Positions 17,741 to 27,516 of a stretch of 64,000 bases of DNA are shown here, in pieces. The notes under the pieces were generated by a model. It did not search any database. It was not told where the DNA came from and was given only the letters and a program-made list of their open reading frames with translations. The DNA is taken from assembly GCF_900292015.1 (NCBI RefSeq), contig NZ_LR130759.1, forward strand, positions 4,960,001 to 5,024,000, given 5' to 3'. This DNA comes from Mycobacterium basiliense (GTDB taxonomy: Bacteria > Actinomycetota > Actinomycetes > Mycobacteriales > Mycobacteriaceae). The position numbers were made by a program, and so were the translations under genes. How positions within the stretch are numbered: the first letter of the stretch is position 1; each line of letters starts with the position of its first letter.

Positions 17741-19231
17741 ATGGCTCCCAGAGGACACCGGTCCGCGGAGCCAACACGAACGGAGATCTTCGGCGACTCC
17801 GATTTTGTAGTCGTTGCCAACCGATTGCCCGTGGATCAGGAGCGCCTTCCCGACGGCACCACAACCTGGAAACGCAGCCCCGGCGGGCTCGTGACCGCCC
17901 TGGAACCGCTGCTGCGACGACGGCGCGGCGCCTGGGTGGGCTGGCCCGGCGTGATCGAAACCGATGTCGACGTCCTCGACGAGCCCATCGCCGAAGACGA
18001 ACTGCAACTTCACCCGGTGCGGCTCAGCGCCGAGGACGTCGCCCAGTACTACGAGGGCTTTTCCAACGCCACGCTATGGCCGCTGTATCACGACGTCATA
18101 GTCCGGCCGCAATACCACCGGGAATGGTGGGATCGCTACGTCGATGTGAACCGCCGGTTCGCCGAGGCCACCGCCCGTGCGACGGCCCACGGCGGCACCG
18201 TGTGGGTCCAGGACTATCAGCTGCAACTGGTCCCAAAGATGCTCCGCGCGATGCGGCCGGACGTGACCATCGGCTTTTTCCTGCACATCCCGTTCCCGCC
18301 GGTCGAGCTGTTCATGCAACTGCCTTGGCGGACCGAGATCATCCAGGGACTGCTGGGTGCCGACCTGGTCGGTTTCCATCTGCCAGGTGGTGCGCAGAAC
18401 TTCTTGATCCTGTCGCGGCGCCTGGTGGGGGCCGACACCTCGCGCGGGACGGTCGGTGTGCGGTCCCGGTTCGGCGAGGTCATGCTCGGATCCCGCACCA
18501 TCCGGGTCGGCGCCTTTCCCATCTCGATCGACTCCGGCGCACTTGACCATGCGGCCCGCGATCGCAACATCAGGCGCCGCGCCCGCGAGATTCGCACCGA
18601 ACTGGGCAATCCCCGCAAGATCCTGCTGGGTGTCGACCGGCTCGACTACACCAAGGGCATCGACGTCCGACTCAAGGCCTTTGCCGAGCTGCTCGCCGAG
18701 GAACGGGTCAAACGCGATGACACCGTCCTGGTCCAGTTGGCGACACCGAGCCGCGAACGGGTGGAGAGCTACCAGATTCTGCGCAACGACATCGAACGCC
18801 AGGTCGGCCACATCAACGGTGAGTACGCCGAGGTCGGCCACCCGGTGGTGCACTACCTGCATCGCCCGGTGCCGCGTGACGAACTCATCGCGTTCTTTGT
18901 GGCCAGCGACGTCATGCTGGTCACCCCGCTGCGGGACGGCATGAACCTGGTGGCCAAGGAGTACGTCGCGTGCCGCAGCGATCTCGGTGGGGCCCTAGTT
19001 CTCAGTGAATTCACCGGAGCCGCGGCCGAACTTCGGCACGCCTATCTGGTCAACCCGCACGACTTGGAAGGCGTCAAAGACGGGATCGACGAGGCGCTCA
19101 ACCAGACCGCGGAGGCCGGGCGGCGACGGATGCGGTCAATGCGACGCCAGGTGCTCGCCCACGATGTGGACCGGTGGGCGAAGGCATTCCTGGACGCTCT
19201 CGCGGAGGCAAATCCGCACGACACCAACTAG
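17741..19231 (+). CDS. otsA: Trehalose-6-phosphate synthase
   Basis: 496 residues, GT20 family. It joins UDP- or ADP-glucose with glucose-6-phosphate to give trehalose 6-phosphate in the cytosol, feeding trehalose for mycolyl glycolipids. Visible motifs: VVANRLPV (residue 23 on), [30 protein letters not shown] (nucleotide-sugar side), VGAFPISID, and the donor-site block [18 protein letters not shown] near residue 300, then [14 protein letters not shown] near residue 400. Near-identical in layout to Rv3490. Starts immediately after the Rv3489-like stop. Confidence 0.97.
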   Translation: MAPRGHRSAEPTRTEIFGDSDFVVVANRLPVDQERLPDGTTTWKRSPGGLVTALEPLLRRRRGAWVGWPGVIETDVDVLDEPIAEDELQLHPVRLSAEDVAQYYEGFSNATLWPLYHDVIVRPQYHREWWDRYVDVNRRFAEATARATAHGGTVWVQDYQLQLVPKMLRAMRPDVTIGFFLHIPFPPVELFMQLPWRTEIIQGLLGADLVGFHLPGGAQNFLILSRRLVGADTSRGTVGVRSRFGEVMLGSRTIRVGAFPISIDSGALDHAARDRNIRRRAREIRTELGNPRKILLGVDRLDYTKGIDVRLKAFAELLAEERVKRDDTVLVQLATPSRERVESYQILRNDIERQVGHINGEYAEVGHPVVHYLHRPVPRDELIAFFVASDVMLVTPLRDGMNLVAKEYVACRSDLGGALVLSEFTGAAAELRHAYLVNPHDLEGVKDGIDEALNQTAEAGRRRMRSMRRQVLAHDVDRWAKAFLDALAEANPHDTN

Positions 19232-19300
19232 CTAGGCTCGGGCCATGGTGTTGCCGCCGGATCGCTGTGATACTCGATGCAGCGTGAAGGGAGGATCGCG

Positions 19301-19879
19301 ATGAAGATCCGTCGCATGCTGGCCGCCACCGCCACCATCTGCACAGCCACCGCGGTGGGAATCGCGCTGGACTCGGGAAACCCCGCGCACGCGCTCGGAC
19401 CACCGCCGGATGGCGCCTATACCTTCAACCAGGCAGGCGTATCCGGCGTTACCTGGACGATCACGGCACTGTGCGATCAGCCCTCCGGCACCCGAAACAT
19501 GAACGACTATTCCGACCCCGTCGTTTGGGCATTTAACTGTGCGCTGAACGTGGTCAGTACGACACCCGAGCAGATCACCCGCGCCGACCGGCTACAAAAC
19601 TTCAGCGGCAGGGCTCGGCTGTCCAGCGTGTTATGGACCTTCCAGGTAAACAAGCCGGAGGGCGTGTTGTGTCCGGACGGCAGCACCGCGCCGTCCACCG
19701 AAACCTATGCCTTCAGCGACGAGAACCTCAGCGGCACGCACACCACCTTGCACGGCGCGGTCTGCGGTCTGGCGCCGGACATGAAGAAGGAATCGTTCTC
19801 GCTGCAGATGGTGGGCCCCCCACCCAGTCCGATCGAACGTTATCCGTTGTACTGCAACGGCATTGCCATGTGCTATTGA
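19301..19879 (+). CDS. Secreted hypothetical protein (Rv3491-like)
   Basis: 192 residues from ATG 19301 with a strong ribosome site (GGGAGG, 19290-19295). The signal peptide runs to about residue 33 (MKIRRMLAATATIC... then NPAHA). The mature part has six cysteines (LCDQ, FNCAL, LCPDG, VCGL, YCNG, CY end), suggesting three disulfides. The length equals H37Rv Rv3491. Similar Cys-rich secreted mycobacterial proteins end in a CY-type tail. Function unknown. Lies 69 bp after otsA on the same strand. Confidence 0.75.
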   Translation: MKIRRMLAATATICTATAVGIALDSGNPAHALGPPPDGAYTFNQAGVSGVTWTITALCDQPSGTRNMNDYSDPVVWAFNCALNVVSTTPEQITRADRLQNFSGRARLSSVLWTFQVNKPEGVLCPDGSTAPSTETYAFSDENLSGTHTTLHGAVCGLAPDMKKESFSLQMVGPPPSPIERYPLYCNGIAMCY

Positions 19880-19920
19880 GCCGTCCGGCGTCGGGGCGGA
19901 GCCGGTGTGGCGCCCTCGGA

Positions 19921-20421
19921 TCAGATTGGCGTGATATAGGCGATCAGCCACTTTCCATCTATCCGCTTGAAGTCCACCCGTAGCCGGCTGCCGTCGTACA
20001 GTGGCTGGCGCGACTTGTCGGTGACCGTGCGATTCATGTAGACCATCACCGACGCCGAATTCCGTTTCGCCACCATGACGCCCACGCCAACGACGTTGGC
20101 CTGGACCACTACCTCGCGTTTCTTGGCCTCCGGAATGATTTGGGCGTTGGCGCTCTTCTGGAATTCCTCGCGGTAATCCGGCGTGAGCATGGGATATGCC
20201 GCGGTAAGACTGCGCTCCACCGTCTGGTAGTCGTAGGCGAAGACTTGGGGTATCTCCCGCGCGGCCAATCCCGGCAACTCTGCCCGCGCCGCGGCCTCGC
20301 CCTGGGCCTCCACCCGGTCCCAGTAGAACCAGCCGCCGGCAGCGGCCAGCCCCACGATGACGACAACGAGCAAGCCGCCGGCGGCAGTGAGCGCCCACCG
20401 CCGCCACTGCCTCAATCGCAT
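19921..20421 (-). CDS. Mce-associated membrane protein (Rv3492c-like)
   Basis: 166 residues from ATG 20421. One N-terminal helix (about residues 11-33), then an extracytoplasmic domain of the Mce-associated (Mas, VirB8/NTF2-like) type: YDYQTVERSLTAAYPMLTPDY is the recognisable motif, and IDGKWLIAYITPI ends the last strand. Such proteins stabilise Mce complexes. The start codon shares one base with the stop of the gene upstream (TGATG), so it is translationally coupled. Last gene of the mce4 train. Confidence 0.85.
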   Translation of the reverse strand: MRLRQWRRWALTAAGGLLVVVIVGLAAAGGWFYWDRVEAQGEAAARAELPGLAAREIPQVFAYDYQTVERSLTAAYPMLTPDYREEFQKSANAQIIPEAKKREVVVQANVVGVGVMVAKRNSASVMVYMNRTVTDKSRQPLYDGSRLRVDFKRIDGKWLIAYITPI

Positions 20422-21131
20422 CAGTTGCCCCCGTCCGGGTACTTCAGGTCGTAGCCGGTCATCCGTCCGGTTTCGTCCTCGTGCACGATGACGCGCAGCC
20501 GGTAAGGCATCGACGGCTTGTTGACACCGTCGATGTCGGCGACCGTCACCCGCACCGATACCAGCACCGATGCGTTGTCGCTGATGTTGTCGATTTCTTC
20601 TAGCGCCGCGCCGTTGATGACGGCCTCCGACGTCGCATTGGTGGCCCGAAACAGACCCTTGAGGTTTTCCACGTTGTTGTTGGCGCTCAACATTCCGCGC
20701 AGTGGGCCACTGGTACCGCCCACGAACCGGTTGACGGCCTCGTCGATGGTGTCCGGGGTGTAGCTGAACATGTTGACCACCGTCTGGGTCGCGGTGTCGA
20801 CAAAACGCTGCCGACGTGCCTGCGCGGCCTCGGCGTCACGGTGCTGGGAAACCAGAACGAGCACACAGCTGGCCAGCGCGGCGATCAGCAACACCGCGGC
20901 GACCGCGGACAGCCACCCGACCAGCTTGCGGTGGGCCGGCCGCCGCGGCGGTGGCCGCACCGCCTTCAGCGGCTTGGCCGGCCGCTTCCGATCGGCGGGA
21001 GGGGAATTGACCTTAACCGTGGTTTCGCGCGCATCGCCGCCGGTGACCTCGCTGTTCGCCGGACCCGCGGCGCGAGACGCGCGCCGCCGCACACGCGCCG
21101 TCGGCTGTTGTTCTGTTTCCGCCACGTCCAC
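20421..21131 (-). CDS. Mce-associated membrane protein (Rv3493c-like)
   Basis: About 236 residues from GTG 21131, chosen because GGGG is 7 nt upstream; GTG at 21134 or 21125 is also possible. The N-terminal half is a basic, Pro/Arg-rich cytoplasmic tail (KPLKAVRPPPRRPAHRK), then one helix (LVGWLSAVAAVLLIAALASC), then a Mas-type domain with FVDTATQTVVNMFSYTPDTI, matching the Rv3492c paralogue. Follows mce4F by about 10 bp. Likely part of the Mce4 sterol importer as an accessory subunit. Confidence 0.82.
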   Translation of the reverse strand: MDVAETEQQPTARVRRRASRAAGPANSEVTGGDARETTVKVNSPPADRKRPAKPLKAVRPPPRRPAHRKLVGWLSAVAAVLLIAALASCVLVLVSQHRDAEAAQARRQRFVDTATQTVVNMFSYTPDTIDEAVNRFVGGTSGPLRGMLSANNNVENLKGLFRATNATSEAVINGAALEEIDNISDNASVLVSVRVTVADIDGVNKPSMPYRLRVIVHEDETGRMTGYDLKYPDGGN

Positions 21132-21141
21132 CACGTGGCCC

Positions 21142-22812
21142 CTACATGGGCCTGGGAGCAAGCATAAGGTCCACCCAATTCTCCGCACTGGAAGCGCCGT
21201 TGATGCCAGCCGCGAAGATACCAGTGCCACCCGCCGGGTCCGTAAAGATTCCGGTCATCTGGTCATAGGTGGTATAGGCCGGGCCACTGGCCTGTGGTTC
21301 CGGTCCGGTACCCACCGGTGGGGGCGGCGGCGGCAGCGTCTTGGGGTACGGAATCTGCGGCGGCTCCGGTGGATAATCCGGCGGCATCCACGACGTAAAC
21401 GGCGGGGGCGGCCCGTTGTCGTTGGGCGGCGGCGCGGGCTGCGCCGGCTGGTGCGGCGCCGGCCCGGGACCGGGGGTTACGCCCGGCGGCGGCGGACCGA
21501 CAATCGGGGTACCCGGATCGGGATCGGCGTCCGGCGGGATGTAGGGAAACTTGTTGGGCGGCAACACATTCAGCCCGTCAGTTACCGGTGTGCCGTAGGG
21601 GACGGGCGGTCCGCGCCAGGGATTGCGGCCAACCGGTACGTAGCCCTTCGGGTCACGACAGAGCTGAATCGTGGGCGCCCGCTTGCCCGGGAACTCCTGG
21701 CATGGGTAGTTACGCGCGCCGCGCACCGTGGTGGCGTCGTTCTGGGCCACCTTGCAATACATGTCCGACGGCAGTTCGCGCAGCGACTCATCGGCGGGCG
21801 ACCTGATCAGCGGCGGGGGCAGAAAGCCCACGTTGCATGGTGGTGGGTCATTCAGGTCGATCTTGAAGTCCAATTTGGCGCCCTCGTCCTGCGGCACGCC
21901 GCCGGCAGCCGTGGTGATCGCGGCGAACAAGGCCGGCAAGACCACCAACAGCTGCTCGATCGATTTGTGATAGATCACGCCCACCCGCCCCAGGTTGGCC
22001 AGGCTGGCCGCCAACGCCGGGAAGGAGGGACGGATTCCGGAGAATGCGGTGTTGGCCTCGTCGATGGCATCGGGGGCGGTGGCCAGCGTGCCCCGCAGTT
22101 GCGGGTCGGCCTGACGGAGTTGGGAGGTGAACCTGGCCAGCCCATCGGCGAGTGACTTGATGTCCCCTCCGGCGCGAACCTGGGCTTGCAGGAACGGACC
22201 GACTTGATCGATCAGCTGAGATACCTGCGGGTAGTCGGCATTGGCCTCGTCGACGAGCAATCGTGCCGATTCGATCAACCGGGCCAACTCCGGACCCGTG
22301 CCGTTGGTCGCCTGGAACGCCTCGTGCAACACCTCCCGTAACCGGGTATCGCCGAGGCTGTTGACCAGCGTCTCGGCCTGATGCAACAGGTCGGCGACAT
22401 CCTGACCGATACGGGTGTTCTTGCGTTCGATTTGAGATCCGTTGCGCAACTTGCCCGGCGCCGGATTGTCCGGCGGCACCAAATCGATGTATTGCTCGCC
22501 GATGGCGGACACACTCTTCACGCTGGCAATCACGTTGGACGGGATGGGCGTGCCACTGTTGAGCCGCATTCGCGCGGTGACACCATTGGGGTTTAGTTCG
22601 ACTGACTCCACCCGCCCCACGGCAACACCGCGGTAGGTGACGTTGGCGTTCTTGTACAGGCCACCGCCGGCAACGAAATCGGCGCTCGCGTGGTAGGTAC
22701 CAAGGCCGAAGGTGGCGGGCAGCCGCAAGTAGAAGATGCCCATCACGATCAGCGTGACGACGGTGATCAGCGCAAATATCGCCAGCTGAATCTTGGTGAG
22801 TCTGTCGATCAT
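21142..22812 (-). CDS. mce4F: Mce family protein Mce4F
   Basis: 556 residues from ATG 22812. N-terminal anchor helix (about residues 10-29), MCE/MlaD domain (about 38-118, with YKNANVTYRGVAVGRVESV), a helical Mce domain, then a long Pro-rich tail (about residues 395-520) with many PPPP runs. The tail is typical of the last Mce subunit and may span the periplasm or contact peptidoglycan. One of six subunits of the sterol-importing Mce4 assembly. Starts 19 bp after lprN. Confidence 0.93.
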   Translation of the reverse strand: MIDRLTKIQLAIFALITVVTLIVMGIFYLRLPATFGLGTYHASADFVAGGGLYKNANVTYRGVAVGRVESVELNPNGVTARMRLNSGTPIPSNVIASVKSVSAIGEQYIDLVPPDNPAPGKLRNGSQIERKNTRIGQDVADLLHQAETLVNSLGDTRLREVLHEAFQATNGTGPELARLIESARLLVDEANADYPQVSQLIDQVGPFLQAQVRAGGDIKSLADGLARFTSQLRQADPQLRGTLATAPDAIDEANTAFSGIRPSFPALAASLANLGRVGVIYHKSIEQLLVVLPALFAAITTAAGGVPQDEGAKLDFKIDLNDPPPCNVGFLPPPLIRSPADESLRELPSDMYCKVAQNDATTVRGARNYPCQEFPGKRAPTIQLCRDPKGYVPVGRNPWRGPPVPYGTPVTDGLNVLPPNKFPYIPPDADPDPGTPIVGPPPPGVTPGPGPAPHQPAQPAPPPNDNGPPPPFTSWMPPDYPPEPPQIPYPKTLPPPPPPVGTGPEPQASGPAYTTYDQMTGIFTDPAGGTGIFAAGINGASSAENWVDLMLAPRPM

Positions 22813-22831
22813 CGTCGGACCCCTACTGTCC

Positions 22832-23986
22832 CTACTGTCCTGAAGCCGTACCGGGCGGGATGCTGAATGGATCGGCCGCCTGTCCGGACAGATTGGCCAG
22901 TTCGCCGACCAGGAAGTCGGGCGGGTTCAGGATCTCGTCCATGTGCGCCATGTTCGGATCGAAGTACGCCGTGGTGAAGAACGTCTCGCCGATGCGGCGC
23001 AGGGTCAGGTCGAATGTGGTGAACACGTTTAGGTAATCGCCGCGCACCGCCTGCTTGATGCCGAAATTCGGGAACGGAAAGGTCAGCAGCAACTGCAGCG
23101 AGGTGATGAATTCCTTGCGATTGTCGTTGAGAGCCTTGACGACCGAGTACAGCGCCTTGAGGTCTTCGGCAAAGTCCACCTTGGTCTTGGACAGTACGTG
23201 TGAGGTGACCATGGCCAGCCGCTTGAGTGAGGTGAACGCCTCGACGATATCGCCCCGGTTCTTGTTGAGCACCCGGACCGCGTCGGGCAAGGTGTCCAGC
23301 GCCCGGCCGAGGCTGTCGCGATCCTTGTTCAGGATCGCGGCGAACCTATTGAGCCCGTCGACCGCATCGATGATGTCGTTAACCTGCTTCTTGAGTCCTG
23401 CCGTCAGCTCCGCCAGCCTGGGGACAAGGTCGATGAACTGCCCCTGCCGGCCCGCCAAAGCCTGATAGGCCTCATCGGTGATGTCTTCCAGCGCACCGAC
23501 ATTGCCTTTGTTCACCACCACGCCAAGCGCCGAGAACACCTCCTCGGTGGTGGGCGCGCGGCCGGTGCGCGACTCCGGGATGACTGACTTGTCCACCAGC
23601 CGGCCCTCGGCCGGTTCATCCGCCGGCGCGGCCAGCTCGATGTGCATCGAACCCAGCAGCGACGTCTGGGAGACCTTCGCGGTGGCGTTCGCCGGCAACA
23701 CCACGTTCTCGTCCAATGCCAGCTTGACCGCGGCAAAGAAGGATCCGTCGGGCCGTTGCACGGCTCGGATGCCGGCAACACTGCCAACGGTGACATCATC
23801 GACCATCACCGGTGAATTCTGCGGCATCGTTGCCACGTCAGGCATTTCCACCGTGACCGAATACGCGCCGCTGCCATGGCCGGCGGTTCCGGGCATTGGC
23901 AGCGAGTTCAGCCCGCTGTACTGGCAACCGGCGAGCAGCGCGCAACCAGCCACAAACACACTGCCGCGCAACCAGATTCGTTTCAT
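22832..23986 (-). CDS. lprN: Mce family lipoprotein LprN (Mce4E)
   Basis: 384 residues. The signal sequence ends in a lipobox, LLAGC with acyl-accepting Cys21, so this is the lipoprotein subunit in the E position of the operon. The MCE domain follows (PVMVDDVTVGSVAGIRAV, about residues 60-78) and then the helical region. The ATG at 23986 overlaps the mce4D stop by 4 nt (ATGA), giving fixed stoichiometric translation. Part of the Mce4 cholesterol importer. Confidence 0.93.
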   Translation of the reverse strand: MKRIWLRGSVFVAGCALLAGCQYSGLNSLPMPGTAGHGSGAYSVTVEMPDVATMPQNSPVMVDDVTVGSVAGIRAVQRPDGSFFAAVKLALDENVVLPANATAKVSQTSLLGSMHIELAAPADEPAEGRLVDKSVIPESRTGRAPTTEEVFSALGVVVNKGNVGALEDITDEAYQALAGRQGQFIDLVPRLAELTAGLKKQVNDIIDAVDGLNRFAAILNKDRDSLGRALDTLPDAVRVLNKNRGDIVEAFTSLKRLAMVTSHVLSKTKVDFAEDLKALYSVVKALNDNRKEFITSLQLLLTFPFPNFGIKQAVRGDYLNVFTTFDLTLRRIGETFFTTAYFDPNMAHMDEILNPPDFLVGELANLSGQAADPFSIPPGTASGQ

Positions 23987-25416
23987 CCGCCCGCCCCCTG
24001 CTCCGCGGGTAGCGGCGCCCCGGATGCTGGACTCGATAGACCGGCGCCCGGCCCGGCGGGTGCCCCTGCGGGCGGCGGTCCCGGCGCGGGACCGTACCCC
24101 GGAGGAGATCCGGGCGCAGGCCCCGGGGCCTGCGGGACAAACAGACTCTGCAGATCGGTGGTGTTGCCCGGCGCAGGCTGCGTCGCACCTCTAGCCGGTA
24201 CCCAGGTCAGCTCCGGCACCGGCGTCTCCGCCTTCGCCTGGGTGGCCGGGGTGTCGTAGATGACCTGGCCTTTGTAGGCGGTGATGGTGTTGAGCGGGTG
24301 GAACATGATCGGCGGGTAATTCGCCGTAAGCCGCCGCAGCACCGGCCCCAGCCGCTCTCGGCACAGTTCCGCGCGCCGATAGTAATCGGGCGCCGCCGAT
24401 CCGGCGGCGGTGTCGAAGGAGCCGCCGCAGATGAACTGCACCGGGTTGGCGAAGTTGGGTATCGACAGCAGACCGTTCAACGTGCCCTGCGCGGGGTCAT
24501 AGATGTTGTAGAAGTTGGCGATACCAGGTCCGGCCACATGCAATACCTGCTCGATGTTGTCGCTTTGGTCGCTCAGGGTTTGGGTGAGGTCACCCAGCTG
24601 GTTGACCGTTTCGATCAGCGTCGAGTTGTTCTCGTGCAGGAAGCCGCGCACATCGGAAAGTGCCTGGTTGAGTGTGCCCAGGGTGTGATCAAGATTGCGT
24701 GAGCTGTCGGCGAGCACCTGAGACACCCTGGCCACGTGACCGGCGAACTGCACGATCTGTTCGTTGCTCTGCGACAGCGCCTCAACCAGCACCTGCAGGT
24801 TTTTGACGGTGCCAAAGATATCGTTGCGTGAGTCGCCCAGGCGCCCAGCGACCTGCGAAAGTTCCTGCAAGGCATTGTGGAACGATTCGCCATTGCCGTC
24901 GAGGGTGTCCGCGGCCTGGTTGATCGCCAGCCCCAGTGGGCCCTGAAGTTCGCCGGCGGCAGGACTGAGCTGAACAGCCAACTTGGTCAGCGCTTCCTTG
25001 ACCTCGTCCCACTCCACCGGAACTCCGGTGCGAGACAACTCGATGCTGGCCCCGTCCGGCAGCACGGCTCCTCCGGTGTAGACCGGGGTGAGCTGAATGA
25101 ACCGCGCCGCCACCAAGTTCGGCGAAATGATCAGCGCCTGGGCGTCGCGGGGAATCTTGACGTCCTTGGACACCGACATGGTGATTTTGACGTCGGTCGG
25201 CCGTGGCTCGATCGAGTCGATCTCACCGACCGGGACACCCAGGATGCGGACCTCATCACCCGGATAGATGCCGACCGCGGAGGTAAAGTACGCGACAATT
25301 TTGCGACCGCGCTCGCCGGCGGAGAACAACACGTAAACGCCGCCCACCAACGCGGCAACCAACGCGACGATGATCATCGCCCGCATACCCCGACCGCCGA
25401 AACGTTGCTTCATCAT
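23983..25416 (-). CDS. mce4D: Mce family protein Mce4D
   Basis: 477 residues from ATG 25416, which overlaps the mce4C stop by 4 nt (ATGA); a second ATG follows immediately. Anchor helix (about residues 13-29), MCE domain with YPGDEVRILGVPVGEIDSI near residue 52, helical domain, and a Gly/Pro-rich C-terminal tail (about 425-470, repeated GPAPG) resembling the Mce4F tail. Subunit of the Mce4 complex. Confidence 0.93.
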   Translation of the reverse strand: MMKQRFGGRGMRAMIIVALVAALVGGVYVLFSAGERGRKIVAYFTSAVGIYPGDEVRILGVPVGEIDSIEPRPTDVKITMSVSKDVKIPRDAQALIISPNLVAARFIQLTPVYTGGAVLPDGASIELSRTGVPVEWDEVKEALTKLAVQLSPAAGELQGPLGLAINQAADTLDGNGESFHNALQELSQVAGRLGDSRNDIFGTVKNLQVLVEALSQSNEQIVQFAGHVARVSQVLADSSRNLDHTLGTLNQALSDVRGFLHENNSTLIETVNQLGDLTQTLSDQSDNIEQVLHVAGPGIANFYNIYDPAQGTLNGLLSIPNFANPVQFICGGSFDTAAGSAAPDYYRRAELCRERLGPVLRRLTANYPPIMFHPLNTITAYKGQVIYDTPATQAKAETPVPELTWVPARGATQPAPGNTTDLQSLFVPQAPGPAPGSPPGYGPAPGPPPAGAPAGPGAGLSSPASGAPLPAEQGAGG

Positions 25417-26480
25417 GGTGATTTCGGCCTGATGATCCAGCGCTCCTGAATGAGCCCGCGTAGGTAATCGGCGAAGCTGTCCGGCAGCTTGCCAGGTTGG
25501 AAGACGAGGTCGAACACCATGCCGACCATCGGCGCCGGCAGCACACTGTAGACGTTGACGTTGAACCCGGGGCCCGAGCCGACCACTTCACCTAGGGTGG
25601 TGGCGTAGGCGGGCAGTCGCTTGAGCGCCTCGGTGATGTAGTCCCGGCGCTCATTGAGGTTGGCCAGCACCAGATTCAGCTTGCTCAGCGCCGGGCCGAA
25701 TTCCTTGCGGTTGTCGTTGACGAATCCGGAAAGCTGCGCCGAGACGTCATCGATTCCCGAGATCAGCGCGCTGAGGGCGGAGCGTCGCTCATCCAGGGCG
25801 GCGAACAACTGATTGCCGTCCACAATCAGCTTGTTGACCTGCGTGGCGCGCTGGGACAACACCCCGGTGACCGTCTTTGCGTGCGCCAACAGGCCCTGCA
25901 GCGCTTCATCGCGCGTGTTGAGAGTGCGCGAGAGCGACGTCACCCCGTCCAGCGCACCGCGCAATTGCGGTGTGGCGTCGTGCAGCGTGTCGGTGAGGAC
26001 CCCCAACGCCTGCTCGAGTTGAGGCTTGTTCAGATTGTTGGCGCTTTGGCCCAAATCCTGCAACGCGCCGTTGAGGGTGTAGGGCGTGGTGGTCCTGCTC
26101 AGGGGAATCGCCGTCGCCGTTCCATTGCCCGCCGGGGTCACCGCGATAGACCGTTCGCCGAGGATGGTGTCGGTTCGGATGGCCGCCAGCGACTGGTCAC
26201 CAACCACCACATTGCGGTCCACACTGAAGGTGATCTTGGCGCTGTCCCCGGCCAGACTCACGTCCGTGACGCTGCCGACCTTGAAGCCCGAGACGTAGAC
26301 GTTGTTTCCCGGCGTAATGCCGCCGGCGTCGGTGAAGTAGGCGTTGTAGGTCTTGCCCTGCGGAAAGAACGGCAGTCCGCTGTAACCGAACGCAATGAGC
26401 ACCACGCAGACCACCAGCACCAGCCCGAAGATGCCGGTGCGCAACGGGTCGCGGTCGTGTTTGCTACTTGGCAAAAGCAC
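25413..26480 (-). CDS. mce4C: Mce family protein Mce4C
   Basis: 355 residues. Anchor helix (about residues 17-35, FGLVLVVCVVLIAFGYSGL), MCE domain with PGNNVYVSGFKVGSVTDVSL near residue 57, then long alpha-helical segments (LGQSANNLNKPQLEQALGVL). The start overlaps mce4B by 17 nt, so the genes are coupled. Subunit of the Mce4 sterol importer. Confidence 0.93.
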   Translation of the reverse strand: MLLPSSKHDRDPLRTGIFGLVLVVCVVLIAFGYSGLPFFPQGKTYNAYFTDAGGITPGNNVYVSGFKVGSVTDVSLAGDSAKITFSVDRNVVVGDQSLAAIRTDTILGERSIAVTPAGNGTATAIPLSRTTTPYTLNGALQDLGQSANNLNKPQLEQALGVLTDTLHDATPQLRGALDGVTSLSRTLNTRDEALQGLLAHAKTVTGVLSQRATQVNKLIVDGNQLFAALDERRSALSALISGIDDVSAQLSGFVNDNRKEFGPALSKLNLVLANLNERRDYITEALKRLPAYATTLGEVVGSGPGFNVNVYSVLPAPMVGMVFDLVFQPGKLPDSFADYLRGLIQERWIIRPKSP

Positions 26481-27516
26481 ACCTCCCCTTGCTGGGATCC
26501 GGCTGGCCCCCCATCGGGATCAGGATGTCGCTCCCGGCCGGTCCGTTGATCTTGATTGTCACTGTGCAGAAGTAAATGTTGAAAAATGCCCCGTAGGAAC
26601 CCAGCGCGGCCAACCGCAGGTAATCTTCGCCCAGTTGCTCGACATCGTTGTTGATCTCGGCTTTTCGGTCGTCGAGTTCGGTGGCCAGCGGCCGGGCGTT
26701 TTCCAGCACGCCCTGCAAGGGTCGGCGCGAATTCCGCAACAACTCGGTGAGATCGGTCGTCGTGGACGCCAGCGGCGGAATCGCGCCGGCGATCGCGTCC
26801 TTGTTGTCGGCCAGTCCGGTGATCAGCTGCTGCAGCTGGTCGACGCTGGCCGAAAATTGTGCGCTGCGTTGGTCGACGGTGGCCAACACCGAGTTCAGAT
26901 TGTTGATCACGTCGCCGATCAGCTGGTCACGTCGGCTCAGCGCCGTCGAGAAGGCGCTGGTGTCGGCGAGCACGTTGGCCAACGCCCCGCCCTGTCCCTG
27001 CAGCAATTCGATGACGGCACTGGTGATGGTATTGACCTTGTCCGCGTCCAGACCCTTGAGCACCGGCCGCAATCCACCCAGCAGCGCATCCAAATCCAGC
27101 GCGGGTTGCGTGTGCTGGGCGTTTATCGTGCCACCCGGAGGCAACTTCCGCAGCTCGCCGGGACCCGACGTGATCTCCAAATACCGATCGCCGACCAGGT
27201 TTTCGTACCGAATCACCGCGCGGGTCGACGAGTACACCGTGTAGGCCCGGTCGATCGCGAAGGCCACGTCGATGGTGTTGTCCGGGTTGAGTTTGACGTT
27301 TTTGACCGAACCAACGGGCACCCCGGCGATGCGCACCTTCTGGCCGGCCTTCAGCCGCGACGCATCGGTGAAGGTCGCGTGGTAGACGCTGGTGGGCCCG
27401 AAGCGAAAATCACCGAACACCACCACCAAAGCCGCGGCGACCACCAACATGACCACCGCGAAGATGCTCACCTTGATCACCATCGAACGATGCGACGGCA
27501 CTCCCCCCGCCGCCAT
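26464..27516 (-). CDS. mce4B: Mce family protein Mce4B
   Basis: 350 residues. Anchor helix (about residues 12-33, VSIFAVVMLVVAAALVVVFG), MCE domain with KAGQKVRIAGVPVGSVKNV near residue 54, then the helical domain. A Cys pair near the end (NIYFCTV, GRCAFAK) could form a disulfide. The start shares a base with the mce4A stop. Subunit of the Mce4 sterol importer. Confidence 0.93.
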   Translation of the reverse strand: MAAGGVPSHRSMVIKVSIFAVVMLVVAAALVVVFGDFRFGPTSVYHATFTDASRLKAGQKVRIAGVPVGSVKNVKLNPDNTIDVAFAIDRAYTVYSSTRAVIRYENLVGDRYLEITSGPGELRKLPPGGTINAQHTQPALDLDALLGGLRPVLKGLDADKVNTITSAVIELLQGQGGALANVLADTSAFSTALSRRDQLIGDVINNLNSVLATVDQRSAQFSASVDQLQQLITGLADNKDAIAGAIPPLASTTTDLTELLRNSRRPLQGVLENARPLATELDDRKAEINNDVEQLGEDYLRLAALGSYGAFFNIYFCTVTIKINGPAGSDILIPMGGQPDPSKGRCAFAK

